Assembly: GCF_024346395.1 (NCBI RefSeq)
Contig: NZ_JAGQCW010000001.1
Coordinates: forward strand, 248,001-312,000
Direction: 5' to 3'
Length of the DNA: 64,000 nucleotides
Origin: Cyanobium sp. AMD-g
GTDB lineage: Bacteria; Cyanobacteriota; Cyanobacteriia; PCC-6307; Cyanobiaceae
The notes under the pieces were generated by a model, which worked only from the letters and a program-made list of their open reading frames with translations, was not told where the DNA came from and ran no database searches. Below, piece after piece: positions 17,590 through 26,661 of the stretch (the first letter of the stretch is position 1; the number at the start of each line of letters is the position of its first letter). The position numbers and the translations under genes are program-made.

Positions 17590-19629
17590 TTGCCCCCCGC
17601 CTCGCGTCGGTTCACGGCGGGCGACCTCGTCGGCCTCCACGACGAGAGCCGTTGTCTGCTGGCCGTTGTGGCGGCCGAGAAAGGCACGCGCCTGGATCTC
17701 AAGGTCGGTTTCGAGGCGAAGGCCGTCCAGCGCGGGGTGCGTCAGCTCGACCTGCTGGCCGCCCTGCCTGGTGATCAAGCGCCTCCGTCCCGGCTGTCCC
17801 AGCCGCCCTGGAGCCTGAGCCAGGAGTCGTTGCAGCAGGCGGCCCCCAGCCCCCGGGAGCTGGCTGCGGCCTGGCTGCTGCTGCTCGCGGATCCGGTACC
17901 TCTTGCGCTGGAGGACTTCGTCGACCTGATCGGCGACGGCAGCGACCCCGTGCAACGGGCCGCCTGCTGGCTCTGGCTGCAAAGCCCCCAGACGTTGTTC
18001 CGCTGGCGCCAGCAGCAGGTGGAAGCCCGCCCCTTGGTGGATGTCCGGCGGCTGCGTCGGGACGCCCGCCGCCAGCAGCTGGCCGAGCAGCGCCGGCGCC
18101 ACTGGCAGGACGCCCTGCGCCAGCGCCGCCCGATCGATCCCCGGCAGCTCGATGCCGAGCAGCGCCAGCACCTGGCCCTGCTGCGGGAGTGGGCCAGCGG
18201 CGACACCAGCCGTCCCCTGCCCGACGACCTGCACCGCGCCCTGCAGGCGGCCCACTGCGCGATGGAGTCGGCGCCGATCCGGCACCTGCTGGTGGACCTG
18301 GGCCAGTGGGAGCGGCACCACCTGCCCTCCCTGGAGAACACCACCTGGGCCGCGGGCTTCTCCGAAGAGCTGGAGGCTGAGGCCCGCCAACTGGTGGAGC
18401 TGGCCGCCACGGAGCTTCCCGGCGACGGGCGCCGCCGCGACCTCACCGGCCTGCACACCGTCACCATCGACGATGCGGACACCCGCGACATCGACGACGG
18501 CCTCTCCCTGGAGCACGGGCCCGACGGGCCGCCGCGGCTGTGGATTCACATCGCCGACCCCGGCCGGCTGGTGGCGCCGGACAGCCCCCTCGACACGGAA
18601 GCCCGGCGCCGGGCCAGCAGCCTCTACCTGGCCCGGGGGCCGCTGCCGATGTTCCCCGAGGTGCTCAGCACCGGCCCCATGAGCCTGCGCATGGGTCAGC
18701 GCAGTGCGGCCCTGAGCCTGTGGGTGGAGCTGGCCGATGACGGTGCGGTGGAGGGCTTCGGGCTGGAATCCAGCTGGGTGCGGCCCGCCTATCGGCTCAG
18801 TTATGCCGATGCCGATGAACTGATCGAGCTGGCCCCGCCCCAGGAGCGGTATCTCAGTGAGATCCACGGCCTGATGGAGCGGCGGCGCCGTTGGCGCCTG
18901 GACCGGGGGGCCCTCGATCTGGACCAGCCCGAGGGCCGGATCCGCTGCGACGACCAGGGACCCCAGCTCGAGATCACCGAACCCTCGGCCTCCCGCACGA
19001 TGGTGGCCGAGGCCATGATCCTGGCCGGGGCGGTGATCGCTTCCCACGCCCAGGCGCAGGGCCTGGCCCTGCCCTACCGCAGCCAGCTGGCGGCGGAGCT
19101 GCCGCCGGAAGCGGAGCTGCAGGGCCTGCCCGCCGGGCCCGTGCGCCACGCGGCCATCAAGCGCTGCCTCAGCCGGGGCCTGCTCGGCACCAGTCCGGCC
19201 CCCCATTTCTCCCTGGGCCTGCCCTGCTACGTGCAGGCCACCTCACCGATCCGCCGCTACAACGACCTGCTGGTGCAGCGCCAGTTGCTGGCCCACCAGC
19301 AGGGGCAGCCGGTGCTGGACGAGGCGGAGCTGGGGGCGCTGCTGAGCGAGCTGGAGGGGGCGATCCGCCAGGGCCTGCAGATCGCCCGGGAGGACCAGCG
19401 CCACTGGCAGCAGGTGTGGTTCGAGGCTCAGGCGCAGCACCAGTGGCCGGGGCTGTTTCTGCGCTGGCTGCGGCCCCAGGACCGGCTCGGGCTGGTGCAC
19501 CTCCCCGATCTGGCCATGGACCTGGCCGCCGAATGCCATGGCGACCCCTCCCCGGGCGATGCCCTCCTGGTGCGCCTTCAGCAGGTGGATTCCCTGCGGG
19601 ACCTGCTGCGCTTCACGGCCTCGGGCTGA
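17590..19629 (+). CDS. RNB-domain 3'-5' exoribonuclease (RNase II/R family)
   Basis: A 679-residue exoribonuclease. The RNB catalytic motif is clear: TIDDADTRDIDDGLSLE provides the metal-binding aspartates, followed by WIHIADPGRLV and, later, the ATSPIRRYNDLLVQRQLLA signature. The N-terminal region would hold cold-shock-like RNA-binding domains, and the C-terminus looks like a degenerate OB/S1 fold. It is shorter than typical RNase R. It starts with TTG one base after the rpsR stop, implying translational coupling with two small ribosomal proteins; a role in rRNA maturation or RNA decay is inferred. Confidence 0.9.
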   Translation: MPPASRRFTAGDLVGLHDESRCLLAVVAAEKGTRLDLKVGFEAKAVQRGVRQLDLLAALPGDQAPPSRLSQPPWSLSQESLQQAAPSPRELAAAWLLLLADPVPLALEDFVDLIGDGSDPVQRAACWLWLQSPQTLFRWRQQQVEARPLVDVRRLRRDARRQQLAEQRRRHWQDALRQRRPIDPRQLDAEQRQHLALLREWASGDTSRPLPDDLHRALQAAHCAMESAPIRHLLVDLGQWERHHLPSLENTTWAAGFSEELEAEARQLVELAATELPGDGRRRDLTGLHTVTIDDADTRDIDDGLSLEHGPDGPPRLWIHIADPGRLVAPDSPLDTEARRRASSLYLARGPLPMFPEVLSTGPMSLRMGQRSAALSLWVELADDGAVEGFGLESSWVRPAYRLSYADADELIELAPPQERYLSEIHGLMERRRRWRLDRGALDLDQPEGRIRCDDQGPQLEITEPSASRTMVAEAMILAGAVIASHAQAQGLALPYRSQLAAELPPEAELQGLPAGPVRHAAIKRCLSRGLLGTSPAPHFSLGLPCYVQATSPIRRYNDLLVQRQLLAHQQGQPVLDEAELGALLSELEGAIRQGLQIAREDQRHWQQVWFEAQAQHQWPGLFLRWLRPQDRLGLVHLPDLAMDLAAECHGDPSPGDALLVRLQQVDSLRDLLRFTASG

Positions 19630-19640
19630 GCCGGGCGGCC

Positions 19641-19955
19641 TCAGGGACTGAGGTTGTACTTGCCCATCGCCTGCTGCTTGCAGATGGTCTCGGCCTGGGC
19701 AATGGTGGCCCGGTCGTTCACCTGCTCGGCCACGCAGGTGCAGGTGTCCTTGGCCAGGCCCGCCGGCACCGGCTTGCCCGCCTTGGTGAAGTCGGCGTTC
19801 ACTGCCTGGGTGCAGTAATGGATGATCAGCTGGTCGCGCATGTTGTTCAGGCCCTGGGCCCGGGCGGGCAGGCCGGCCAGCAGCAGCGCCGAACCCGCCA
19901 TGGAGAGCAGCACGGGCAGGGGCCGAAGGGTGGATGCTGGGTTGGCGGACACCAT
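19641..19955 (-). CDS. small exported cysteine-containing hypothetical protein
   Basis: A 104-residue protein with an N-terminal hydrophobic stretch (LSMAGSALLLAGLPARAQ) ending in an ARA-Q signal-peptidase-like site. The mature part has four Cys, in HYC, a CxC pair (TCTC) and TIC, fitting disulfide formation in the periplasm. ATG 19955 is preferred to TTG 19961. It is convergent with the RNase gene, 11 bases away, and the next minus-strand gene lies just upstream of it. No known family recognised. Confidence 0.7.
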   Translation of the reverse strand: MVSANPASTLRPLPVLLSMAGSALLLAGLPARAQGLNNMRDQLIIHYCTQAVNADFTKAGKPVPAGLAKDTCTCVAEQVNDRATIAQAETICKQQAMGKYNLSP

Positions 19956-19991
19956 GGGCAAGGACGCTGATCAAAGCGATCCTCGCCGACC

Positions 19992-20567
19992 TCAGGCCTT
20001 CAGGCAGCGGCGCCGCCAGAGCAGCAACAGCACCAGCCCCACGCAGGCCAGGCCCACCGCCGCCGGGAACAGGGCCGTGGTGAGCGTCAGGCGCTCCAGG
20101 GACAGGAGCACCAGCAGGTTGCGCAGCACGAACAGGCTGTAGAAACCAACCCGTTCCTGGTCGGGGTGGCCCCAGGCACGCCGCAGGGTGGGCCCGAAGC
20201 CCAGCAGATCCACCAGGGTGAGGATCACCACGGCCCAGAGGGGATCGGCGGTGAGAAACCAGAGGGGCAGGGCCGAGGCGGCCCCGGCCAGGAACAGCCA
20301 GTCACTCGTCGTGATCTCCCGGTCGGCACCATGGACGTGGGCCAGCCAGGCGATGGAGAACGTGATCAGGGCCGACACGCCGGTGGGCCAGGCCCCGACC
20401 CCGCCGCCGCCGGCCCAGGTGGCCAGGAACACCAGCAGGGTGGTGACCCCCCAGATCAGCCAGGAGAACACATGGGGGCGGGTGCGGCCGGCCCGAATCG
20501 AGCGGATGTAGGGGAAGAAGGCCGCGAAGGTGAGGGCGATGGCCGCCGCGCTGAACAGTGCCTTCAC
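19992..20567 (-). CDS. multi-pass membrane protein of unknown function
   Basis: A 191-residue hydrophobic protein with about six membrane segments. After a first helix it has PYIRSIRAGRTRPHVFSWLI, and the C-terminus is basic (LLLLWRRRCLKA). The GTG start at 20567 overlaps the stop of the upstream FAD oxidoreductase as GTGA, so the two are translationally coupled. The PHVFSW pattern and repeated short helices are reminiscent of small transporter-like or SemiSWEET-sized proteins, but I cannot assign a family. Possible partner of the oxidoreductase. Confidence 0.75.
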   Translation of the reverse strand: MKALFSAAAIALTFAAFFPYIRSIRAGRTRPHVFSWLIWGVTTLLVFLATWAGGGGVGAWPTGVSALITFSIAWLAHVHGADREITTSDWLFLAGAASALPLWFLTADPLWAVVILTLVDLLGFGPTLRRAWGHPDQERVGFYSLFVLRNLLVLLSLERLTLTTALFPAAVGLACVGLVLLLLWRRRCLKA

Positions 20568-22426
20568 GGCACGGCGCGCGACACCCGCAGCCAGGGGCCC
20601 CAGGGGTTGGCGCAACCGATCAGGGCCGCCGGAGTGGGGCGATCGAGGCCCAGCAGCCAGTGGTGCAACGCCGGCTCCAGGGTGATCAGCGGCCAGGCCC
20701 CCGCTTCGCCGTGGAGCACGTAGCCGCCCTGACCATCCGGCACCAGTTCGCCCCGCCAGAGGCGTTCGCCAGGCTCGGGGGGAGGGGGCCAGCCCGCCGG
20801 CGCCGCCAGCTGCTCGCCCGCCTCGAGATGCCCATGCCGATCCAGTCGCTCCGGCGCCTCCAGCGCCTGAAGCTGCCGCTCACGCCAGAAGGGGTGGTGC
20901 CAGGGGGTGTCCCACAACGGCACCACAGCGGCCGGGGCAAGGGGATCGGCGATCAGGGCCTCCTGGAGTCGGCGCACCGGCAGGGTGGCCGGATCCACTC
21001 CATCGCGCACGCACAGGGCGGCCGCCAGTCCGGCGGCCTGGCCGATGTTGAGCACCAGGGGCTGCAGCCGCGTGGCCCCATTCGCCATGTGGCTGACGCC
21101 GAAGCCCTTGTCGGCCGCCAGCAGGTTGGTGACCCCCTCACTCACCAGGGCCCCGTAGGGAATCGTGAACGGGGTGCCGCTCCAGCGGCCGCCCCAGCGG
21201 CAGCTCTTGGGGGCCAGGGGCCAGTCGCCGCCGGGGTAGTGGTGGTCGTTGGCGTAATTGCCCACCGCAATGCTGCTCAAGGCGCTATCGGCATCGCAGC
21301 GGAGCGGGGCGATGCAGGCACCCTCCCCCTGAGGCAACAGGTGCTGCTCCAGCACCAGCTCCCGGGCCACCAGCCGGCGACCCTCGCGCCAGTAGGGCAT
21401 CAGGGCCAGGGAGCCAGAGCCGCTGAGTCGGCCGGCGGCGGCTTCTTCAGGTGTGGGAAACACCGCCGCCGGCCCCAGCCAGCCGCCGCTGGCCTGGCGC
21501 AGGGCGGCGGCGAAAGCCTCGCTGTGGTCGCGCATGGCGGCCAGCAGCTCCGCTTCGGCCGCGTCGGCATCCGCGCCCCCGCCGGCGACCTGCTCGGCGA
21601 AGGCCCTCTCCAGGCCATGGTGCCAGTCGTTGCCCTGCAGGGGCCAGTTCAGCATCACCAGGCCCCCGGGCAGGCGGCCGTAGGTGAGGGTGCGCTCCAG
21701 GCCGAAGGACTCAGTGGCCGCCGCGAAGGGCTCCGGCAGGTGGGGGGGGCTGCGACGCCAGGCCTCGGCCTCGGGGGCCGCCGTTCCGCCCCGTTCATCC
21801 AGTTGGCCCAGGCACACCCAGGTGGGCGACTGGACCGGCTGCCGCTGGAAGAAGGGATCGCGCCCGAGGCGCTCGGCTGAGGGGGCGCTGGGTTCCTGCC
21901 AGAGCTCCTTGGCCTCCCAGCCGAAGCGGAAGGGGGCCCCAGCCAGGGGATAGAGCTCGCCCCGGTCGCTGCCATCGATCACCACCGTGGGCAGCAGGCG
22001 CCGCGAAACGCCCCGGTGCTCCACGGTCACGGCGTCGATGCGGTCGCCGTCGCGCTCCACAGCCTCCAGCCCCACGCCGGCCCACCACTCCAGCCGTTCC
22101 TCGGCGGCCACCCAGCGGCGCAGGATCCGCTCGGCACTGGCGGGGCGGTAGCCGAAGCAGCTCACCCAGTTCTGATCCAGCCCCTCCGGCTCGATTCGTT
22201 GCAGGGCCCGCAGCAGGGCCCCCCACAGACCGCTCTGCCAGGGGCTCAGCTCGTTGCCATCGGGGGCGCAGACGCCGGCGGCGCTCACCATGCCGCCGAG
22301 CCAGGGCCCGGGGGTGAGCAGCAGGGTGTCGGCGCCGGAGCGGGCGGCCTGCAGGGCGGCGGCCACACCACCGCTGCCGCCGCCCCAGACGAGCACCTCT
22401 GCCTTGCGATCGAAACCCGTGCGCAT
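20564..22426 (-). CDS. FAD-dependent oxidoreductase
   Basis: A 620-residue flavoprotein. The N-terminal ADP-binding motif is VLVWGGGSGGVAAALQAARSG, followed by TLLLTPGPWLGGMVSAAGV, and TVVIDGSDRGEL is the second FAD contact. The C-terminal part has LLAADKGFGVSHMANGATRLQPLVLNIGQ, split here for length, resembling the PF12831-type FAD oxidoreductases. Substrate unknown. It overlaps the downstream membrane-protein gene by 4 bases and is divergent from metG with a 155-base gap. Confidence 0.85.
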   Translation of the reverse strand: MRTGFDRKAEVLVWGGGSGGVAAALQAARSGADTLLLTPGPWLGGMVSAAGVCAPDGNELSPWQSGLWGALLRALQRIEPEGLDQNWVSCFGYRPASAERILRRWVAAEERLEWWAGVGLEAVERDGDRIDAVTVEHRGVSRRLLPTVVIDGSDRGELYPLAGAPFRFGWEAKELWQEPSAPSAERLGRDPFFQRQPVQSPTWVCLGQLDERGGTAAPEAEAWRRSPPHLPEPFAAATESFGLERTLTYGRLPGGLVMLNWPLQGNDWHHGLERAFAEQVAGGGADADAAEAELLAAMRDHSEAFAAALRQASGGWLGPAAVFPTPEEAAAGRLSGSGSLALMPYWREGRRLVARELVLEQHLLPQGEGACIAPLRCDADSALSSIAVGNYANDHHYPGGDWPLAPKSCRWGGRWSGTPFTIPYGALVSEGVTNLLAADKGFGVSHMANGATRLQPLVLNIGQAAGLAAALCVRDGVDPATLPVRRLQEALIADPLAPAAVVPLWDTPWHHPFWRERQLQALEAPERLDRHGHLEAGEQLAAPAGWPPPPEPGERLWRGELVPDGQGGYVLHGEAGAWPLITLEPALHHWLLGLDRPTPAALIGCANPWGPWLRVSRAVP

Positions 22427-22466
22427 CGGTCAGGCCGGGATCAGGGGGCCAGCATCCCATCCCGGG

Positions 22467-22487
22467 GCCTCAGTGGAGCCTCAGTGG
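22467..22487. repeat. 10-bp direct repeat upstream of metG
   Basis: GCCTCAGTGG occurs at 22467-22476 and again at 22478-22487, an 11-base period close to one helical turn. The pair ends 10 bases before the putative metG -10 box, where an activator or repressor would bind. Regulatory role is inference. Confidence 0.5.
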
Positions 22488-22497
22488 GGGCCACGGC

Positions 22498-22503
22498 TAG
22501 GAT
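22498..22503 (+). promoter_or_regulatory. putative -10 element of metG-lptC
   Basis: TAGGAT about 78 bases upstream of the metG ATG in the divergent gap with the FAD oxidoreductase gene. It matches the hexamer before apcD and tRNA-Met. No clear -35 box. Confidence 0.35.
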
Positions 22504-22581
22504 CCGAGCCCCGGGCCAGGTCCCAGCGGTGTCACGGGGAATCTTCCTACCGCCGGCGGATCCGGCCGACGTCGCCTGCCG

Positions 22582-24132
22582 ATGACCTATACCCTCACCA
22601 CCCCGCTCTATTACGTCAACGACCGCGCCCACCTGGGCAGCACCTACACCACCCTCGCCTGCGACAGCATCGCCCGCTTCCGGCGACTGCAGGGCGAGCG
22701 GGTCACGTTCATCACCGGCTGCGACGAGCACGGCCTCAAGATCCAGCGCTCGGCCGAAGCCGCCGGCCTCACCCCCCAGGCCCACTGCGACGCCATCAGC
22801 GGCGAGTACCGCGACCTGTGGCGCCGCTGGGGCATCAGCAACGACCGCTTCATCCGCACCACCGACCCGCGCCACCGGGCGATCGTCGAGCAGTTCTTCG
22901 CCCGGGTCGAGGCCAGCGGCGATGTGATCGAAGGGCGCCAGCAGGGCTGGTACTGCGTCGCCTGTGAGGAGTTCAAGGAGGAATCCCCTTCGGCCACCGA
23001 GCCCCACTGCTCCATTCATCTGCGCCCCCTGGAGTGGCGCGACGAGCTCAACCTCTTCTTCAGGCTCTCCCGCTACCAGCAGCAGATTGAAAAGCTGGTG
23101 GCCAGCGAGGGCTTCATCGCGCCGCGCTCCCGGCGCCGGGAGGTGGAGAACTTCGTCGCCGGCGGCCTGCGCGACTTCTCCATCTCCCGGCTCGATCTGC
23201 CCTGGGGCATCCCCGTGCCTGGCTACGACGGCCATACCTTTTATGTGTGGTTCGACGCCCTGCTGGGCTACCTCTCGGCCCTGCTGGAGCCCGACGATCC
23301 CGCCGACCTGACCCTGCTGGCCGAACGGGGCTGGCCCGCCCAGCTGCACGTGATCGGCAAGGACATCCTGCGCTTCCACGCGGTCTACTGGCCGGCGATG
23401 CTGCTCTCGGCCGGGCTGCCCCTGCCGGAGCAGGTGTTCGGCCATGGCTTCCTGACCCGGGAGGGCCAGAAGATGGGCAAGTCGCTCGGCAACGTGCTCG
23501 ATCCCGACGTGCTGCTGGAGCGCTGTGGCAGCGATGCGGTGCGCTGGTATCTGCTGCGCGACATCCCCTTCGGTGACGACGGCGATTTCCAGCAGCAACG
23601 CTTCAGCGATCTGGTCAACAACGACCTGGCCAACACGATCGGCAACCTGCTCAACCGCACCTCCTCGATGGCGCGCCGCTGGTTCGACGGGGCCGTGCCG
23701 CCGGCTGGTGAAGCCGCCGCTGCCGACCATCCGCTGGCCCTGCGCTGCCTGGCCTGCGCCGAGACCGTCGACGCGGCCCTTGAGGCCCTCGATTTCCGCT
23801 CCGCCGCCGTGGCGATCCTGGAGCTGGCCGAGGCCGCCAACGGCTTCCTCAACGACCGGGCCCCCTGGAAGGCGATCAAGAGCGAAGAGGGCCGGGGCGG
23901 AGTGGCCGCCGATCTCTACGCCGTTCTGGAAACCAGCCGCTGGGTGGCCGTGCTGCTGGCCCCCCTGCTGCCCGATCTTTCCGGGCGGATGCTGGGCCAG
24001 TTGGCCCAGCCGGAACTGGTGGGCGACAGCGGCTGGACGGCGGCCCGACACTGGGGGAAGCTGGCCTGCGGCGATCCCCTGCCCGAGCCGACGCCGGTGC
24101 TGCACCGTCTGGAACTGGATTCCCCCCTTTGA
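22582..24132 (+). CDS. metG: methionine-tRNA ligase
   Basis: Class I aminoacyl-tRNA synthetase of 516 residues. The HIGH-like motif is AHLGS in TPLYYVNDRAHLGS, and the KMSKS-like motif is KMGKSLGN. A zinc-knuckle-type insertion is seen around CVACEEF and PHCSIHLRPLEW. There is no C-terminal EMAP-like dimerisation domain, so this is the short form. It overlaps the following lptC by 4 bases (TTGA). Confidence 0.96.
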   Translation: MTYTLTTPLYYVNDRAHLGSTYTTLACDSIARFRRLQGERVTFITGCDEHGLKIQRSAEAAGLTPQAHCDAISGEYRDLWRRWGISNDRFIRTTDPRHRAIVEQFFARVEASGDVIEGRQQGWYCVACEEFKEESPSATEPHCSIHLRPLEWRDELNLFFRLSRYQQQIEKLVASEGFIAPRSRRREVENFVAGGLRDFSISRLDLPWGIPVPGYDGHTFYVWFDALLGYLSALLEPDDPADLTLLAERGWPAQLHVIGKDILRFHAVYWPAMLLSAGLPLPEQVFGHGFLTREGQKMGKSLGNVLDPDVLLERCGSDAVRWYLLRDIPFGDDGDFQQQRFSDLVNNDLANTIGNLLNRTSSMARRWFDGAVPPAGEAAAADHPLALRCLACAETVDAALEALDFRSAAVAILELAEAANGFLNDRAPWKAIKSEEGRGGVAADLYAVLETSRWVAVLLAPLLPDLSGRMLGQLAQPELVGDSGWTAARHWGKLACGDPLPEPTPVLHRLELDSPL

Positions 24133-25259
24133 ACCCTCCCCTCCTGACCCGACCTTGGCTCCTGGCGGCCCCGCTGCTGTTGCTCACGGGCTGCGGTGGC
24201 GGCGAGGTGGCCCGCGAGACGGCCCCCACCCCGTTCGTGTTCCGCTCCCTGGATCTGCGTCAGCAGGACGTGCTTGGGCGTCCCAACTGGGAGCTGACCA
24301 GTCCAGAGGCCCGCTATGACCTGCGGCGACGGGTGGCCCGGGCCCTCCAGCCCCGCGGCGTGATCTACAGCAACGGCAAAGCTGCCTACCGGGTGGAGGC
24401 CTCCACCGGCACGGTGATCAACGACGGGGCCGTGATCCTGCTGGAGGGTCGGATCCGGCTGCAGCGGCTCGGGAAGGAGCCGGTGATGATCCAGGGTTCC
24501 CGGGTGCGATGGATCCCCAACCGCAACCTGATGGAGATCGACCGGCACCCCGAGGGCTTCGACCCCCACACCCGGCTTTCCGCCCAGCGGGCCACCTTCC
24601 GCCTCGACAAGGACACCCTGGAGTTGCAGGGCAAGCCCCAGCTGCAGCGCTGGGCCCAGGCGTTCGACCCCTTCCAGGCCAACCCCGCCGGCGCCCCCCA
24701 GATCCTGGTGACGGTGGCCTCGGTGCTGTGGCAACCCGGCAGCGGCGCCCTCACCGCCCGCGGGCCGGTGCTGGGAGAACGGCGGCCTCCGGGGTCGCCC
24801 GCCGGCGCCCCCCTCCAGACCCTCACGGCCACCTCCCTGAACGGCAACACCCAGACCCAACTGTTCAACCTTGGGCCACCGGTGCTGTTCAGCGACCCAG
24901 CGGTGGCTGGTGGCGCCAGCGCCCGGGGCAAGGCCATGCAGGTGGATGCGGCCCAGCAGCTGGTGCGGATTCCGTCAGGCTGCTTCATCCAGCAGGACGG
25001 CGCCAGCCTCGAGGCCCGGAGCTGTTCCTGGAACTGGCAGACCCAGGCGGTCGCCGCCGATGGCTCGGTGTTGTTGCAACGGCCCGCCAGTCGCCAGCTC
25101 ACCCGGGGTCGCCTGCTGCGGGGCCAGCTGGGGGAGAAGGGTTTTGTCGTCGTCACCGCTCCAGGCGGTCGGGTGTTCAGCCAGTTCCAGGTGCCGCCGT
25201 CGAAGACACCTCCCCGGCCGGCGCCTCCCCGGCCGAAACCCGAGCCAATTCGCCTGTGA
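24129..25259 (+). CDS. lptC: LptC-like lipopolysaccharide export lipoprotein
   Basis: A 376-residue protein with a lipoprotein signal peptide (LLAAPLLLLTGCGGG; lipobox LTGC). LptC/OstA-like beta-strand repeats follow (WELTSPEARYDL, ARALQPRGVIYSNG, ASTGTVINDGAVILLEG). LptC bridges the LptB2FG ABC transporter to the periplasmic LptA bridge. It is about twice the length of E. coli LptC, as is usual in cyanobacteria. The TTG start overlaps the metG stop. The Pro-rich C-terminus (PPRPAPPRPKPEP) overlaps the convergent CCB gene by 83 bases. lptA, lptB and lptF/G are 27 kb away. Confidence 0.82.
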   Translation: MNPPLLTRPWLLAAPLLLLTGCGGGEVARETAPTPFVFRSLDLRQQDVLGRPNWELTSPEARYDLRRRVARALQPRGVIYSNGKAAYRVEASTGTVINDGAVILLEGRIRLQRLGKEPVMIQGSRVRWIPNRNLMEIDRHPEGFDPHTRLSAQRATFRLDKDTLELQGKPQLQRWAQAFDPFQANPAGAPQILVTVASVLWQPGSGALTARGPVLGERRPPGSPAGAPLQTLTATSLNGNTQTQLFNLGPPVLFSDPAVAGGASARGKAMQVDAAQQLVRIPSGCFIQQDGASLEARSCSWNWQTQAVAADGSVLLQRPASRQLTRGRLLRGQLGEKGFVVVTAPGGRVFSQFQVPPSKTPPRPAPPRPKPEPIRL

Positions 25260-25860
25260 GGCGCCGGGCCCAACCCTCCACCCAGATCAGATCGCTGCGG
25301 CTGAAACAGCGCGGCGACCAGCCGCCCAGCACCAGCACCCCCTCCTGTCCCAGGGGTTGGACCAGCACGGCCGGCAGACCGGTGGGCAGGGCGGCGAATT
25401 CCTCCCGACCGGGATAGAGCTTCAAGTCCACCAGGGAGATCGCCTTGCCGGTGGCCATGCAGCGACGGCAGATCGCCCCAGGCTGGAACGCACCGCTGCC
25501 CAGCAGGCCCCTCTCCAGCAGGACACGGCCGCGCCAGTGGAGCAGCACCACCGCCGCCGGCGTGGCGGTCAGGAGCATCGTGCTGCCCCAGCCCAGCTCT
25601 TCGGCCAGGGGAGCGTCCAGATCCGGCGCCAGCTCCAGTCCTTCACGCCCCTGCAGGGGCACCCGCTCCGGAGCCACGGGCTCCACCCGTTGCCACAGCA
25701 GGGCCACCAGCAGCAGCAGCACCGACAGGATGCTGCCCAGCACCGAGGCCCGCTCCAGGGAAGGGTCGAGGCTGGGGGCCGTCATCTGGTTGAGCACCAC
25801 CAGGCCCAGTCCCGTCAGACCACAGGCCAGGACGACGCGGGCGGCGGCGGGCATCGCCAT
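25177..25860 (-). CDS. cofactor assembly of complex C subunit B (CCB2/CCB4-like, DUF2930)
   Basis: A 227-residue protein with two N-terminal membrane segments (VVLACGLTGLGLVVLNQM and ILSVLLLLVALLWQRVEP) and a soluble domain. The pattern, length and GREGLELAPDLDAPLAEELGWGS, divided by family motifs, fit the CCB2/CCB4 proteins. These attach heme cn covalently to cytochrome b6 on the stromal/cytoplasmic side of the thylakoid membrane. The 3' end overlaps lptC antisense by 83 bases, and this shared region encodes low-complexity tails of both proteins. Confidence 0.8.
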   Translation of the reverse strand: MAMPAAARVVLACGLTGLGLVVLNQMTAPSLDPSLERASVLGSILSVLLLLVALLWQRVEPVAPERVPLQGREGLELAPDLDAPLAEELGWGSTMLLTATPAAVVLLHWRGRVLLERGLLGSGAFQPGAICRRCMATGKAISLVDLKLYPGREEFAALPTGLPAVLVQPLGQEGVLVLGGWSPRCFSRSDLIWVEGWARRLTGELARVSAGEAPAGEVSSTAAPGTG

Positions 25861-25937
25861 CGTGGAGTTCGGGTACCGAAAGTTCTTTCAGGATGCCGGA
25901 ACGCAGCGGCAACGGCAGACTGGTGGCGTCTTGCACG

Positions 25938-26639
25938 ATGGCCTTGGCTTCAGTGACCCCTCTGCGCCGGTCCCTGCTCTCCCTGGTGCTGGCCCTGGCC
26001 CTGGTGCTGGCCGCTCCCGTTGCCGCTGCCCTGGCCGTCTCCGCCGCCGATCTGCCCCTGCGCCCTCCGGCCGAGCATGTGCTCGACGGCGCCAGGGTGC
26101 TCAGCCGGGCCGGCACGGCCGAAATCGAGCACCAACTGGAGGCCTTCTCCGCTGAACGGGTCGATGCCCGGCTGATCACCCTCACCCGGCTCGATTACGG
26201 CCTGGGTCTCGACAGCCTGGCCAGCCAGCTGCTGGAGCGTTGGTCGGCCGACCCCCCCGCCGGCAGCAGCCCGGATCCCCTGCTGCTGCTGCTGATCGAC
26301 ACCCAGACCCGGGCCACGGCGATTGCCGCCCAGGCCCCCCTCGACCGGCAGCTGCCGAGCGAACTGCTGGAGAGCACCGCCGCCACCACGATGGCCCAGC
26401 CGCTGCGCAGTGGCGATCGCTACCGCCAGGCCGCCGTCGATGCCCTGCAACGGCTTGCCACCGTTCTCCAGGGCGGTGAAGATCCGGGAGAACCCGTCAT
26501 CGAGGAGACCGCCGCCGTCGTCAGCAACATCCCCACCCGTGAGGAAACCTCCAGCAGCAATGCCTTCACCTGGGTGATCGTGCTGCTGGTGGTGGGAACC
26601 GTGGTGCCGATGCTCACCTGGTGGGTCTTCTCCCGTTGA
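25938..26639 (+). CDS. TPM-domain protein, Psb32-like
   Basis: A 233-residue protein with a signal peptide (LLSLVLALALVLAAPVAAALA), a TPM domain (HVLDGARVLSRAGTAEIEHQL, then LLLLLIDTQTRATAI) and a C-terminal membrane anchor (FTWVIVLLVVGTVVPMLTWW). The arrangement fits Psb32, a thylakoid lumenal protein implicated in photosystem II repair and protection. The frame opens at 25893, but ATG 25938 precedes the signal peptide directly. It lies 22 bases upstream of pxcA in the same direction. Confidence 0.82.
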   Translation: MALASVTPLRRSLLSLVLALALVLAAPVAAALAVSAADLPLRPPAEHVLDGARVLSRAGTAEIEHQLEAFSAERVDARLITLTRLDYGLGLDSLASQLLERWSADPPAGSSPDPLLLLLIDTQTRATAIAAQAPLDRQLPSELLESTAATTMAQPLRSGDRYRQAAVDALQRLATVLQGGEDPGEPVIEETAAVVSNIPTREETSSSNAFTWVIVLLVVGTVVPMLTWWVFSR

Positions 26640-26661
26640 TCCCCGCGCGCCTTTCCTCCCC

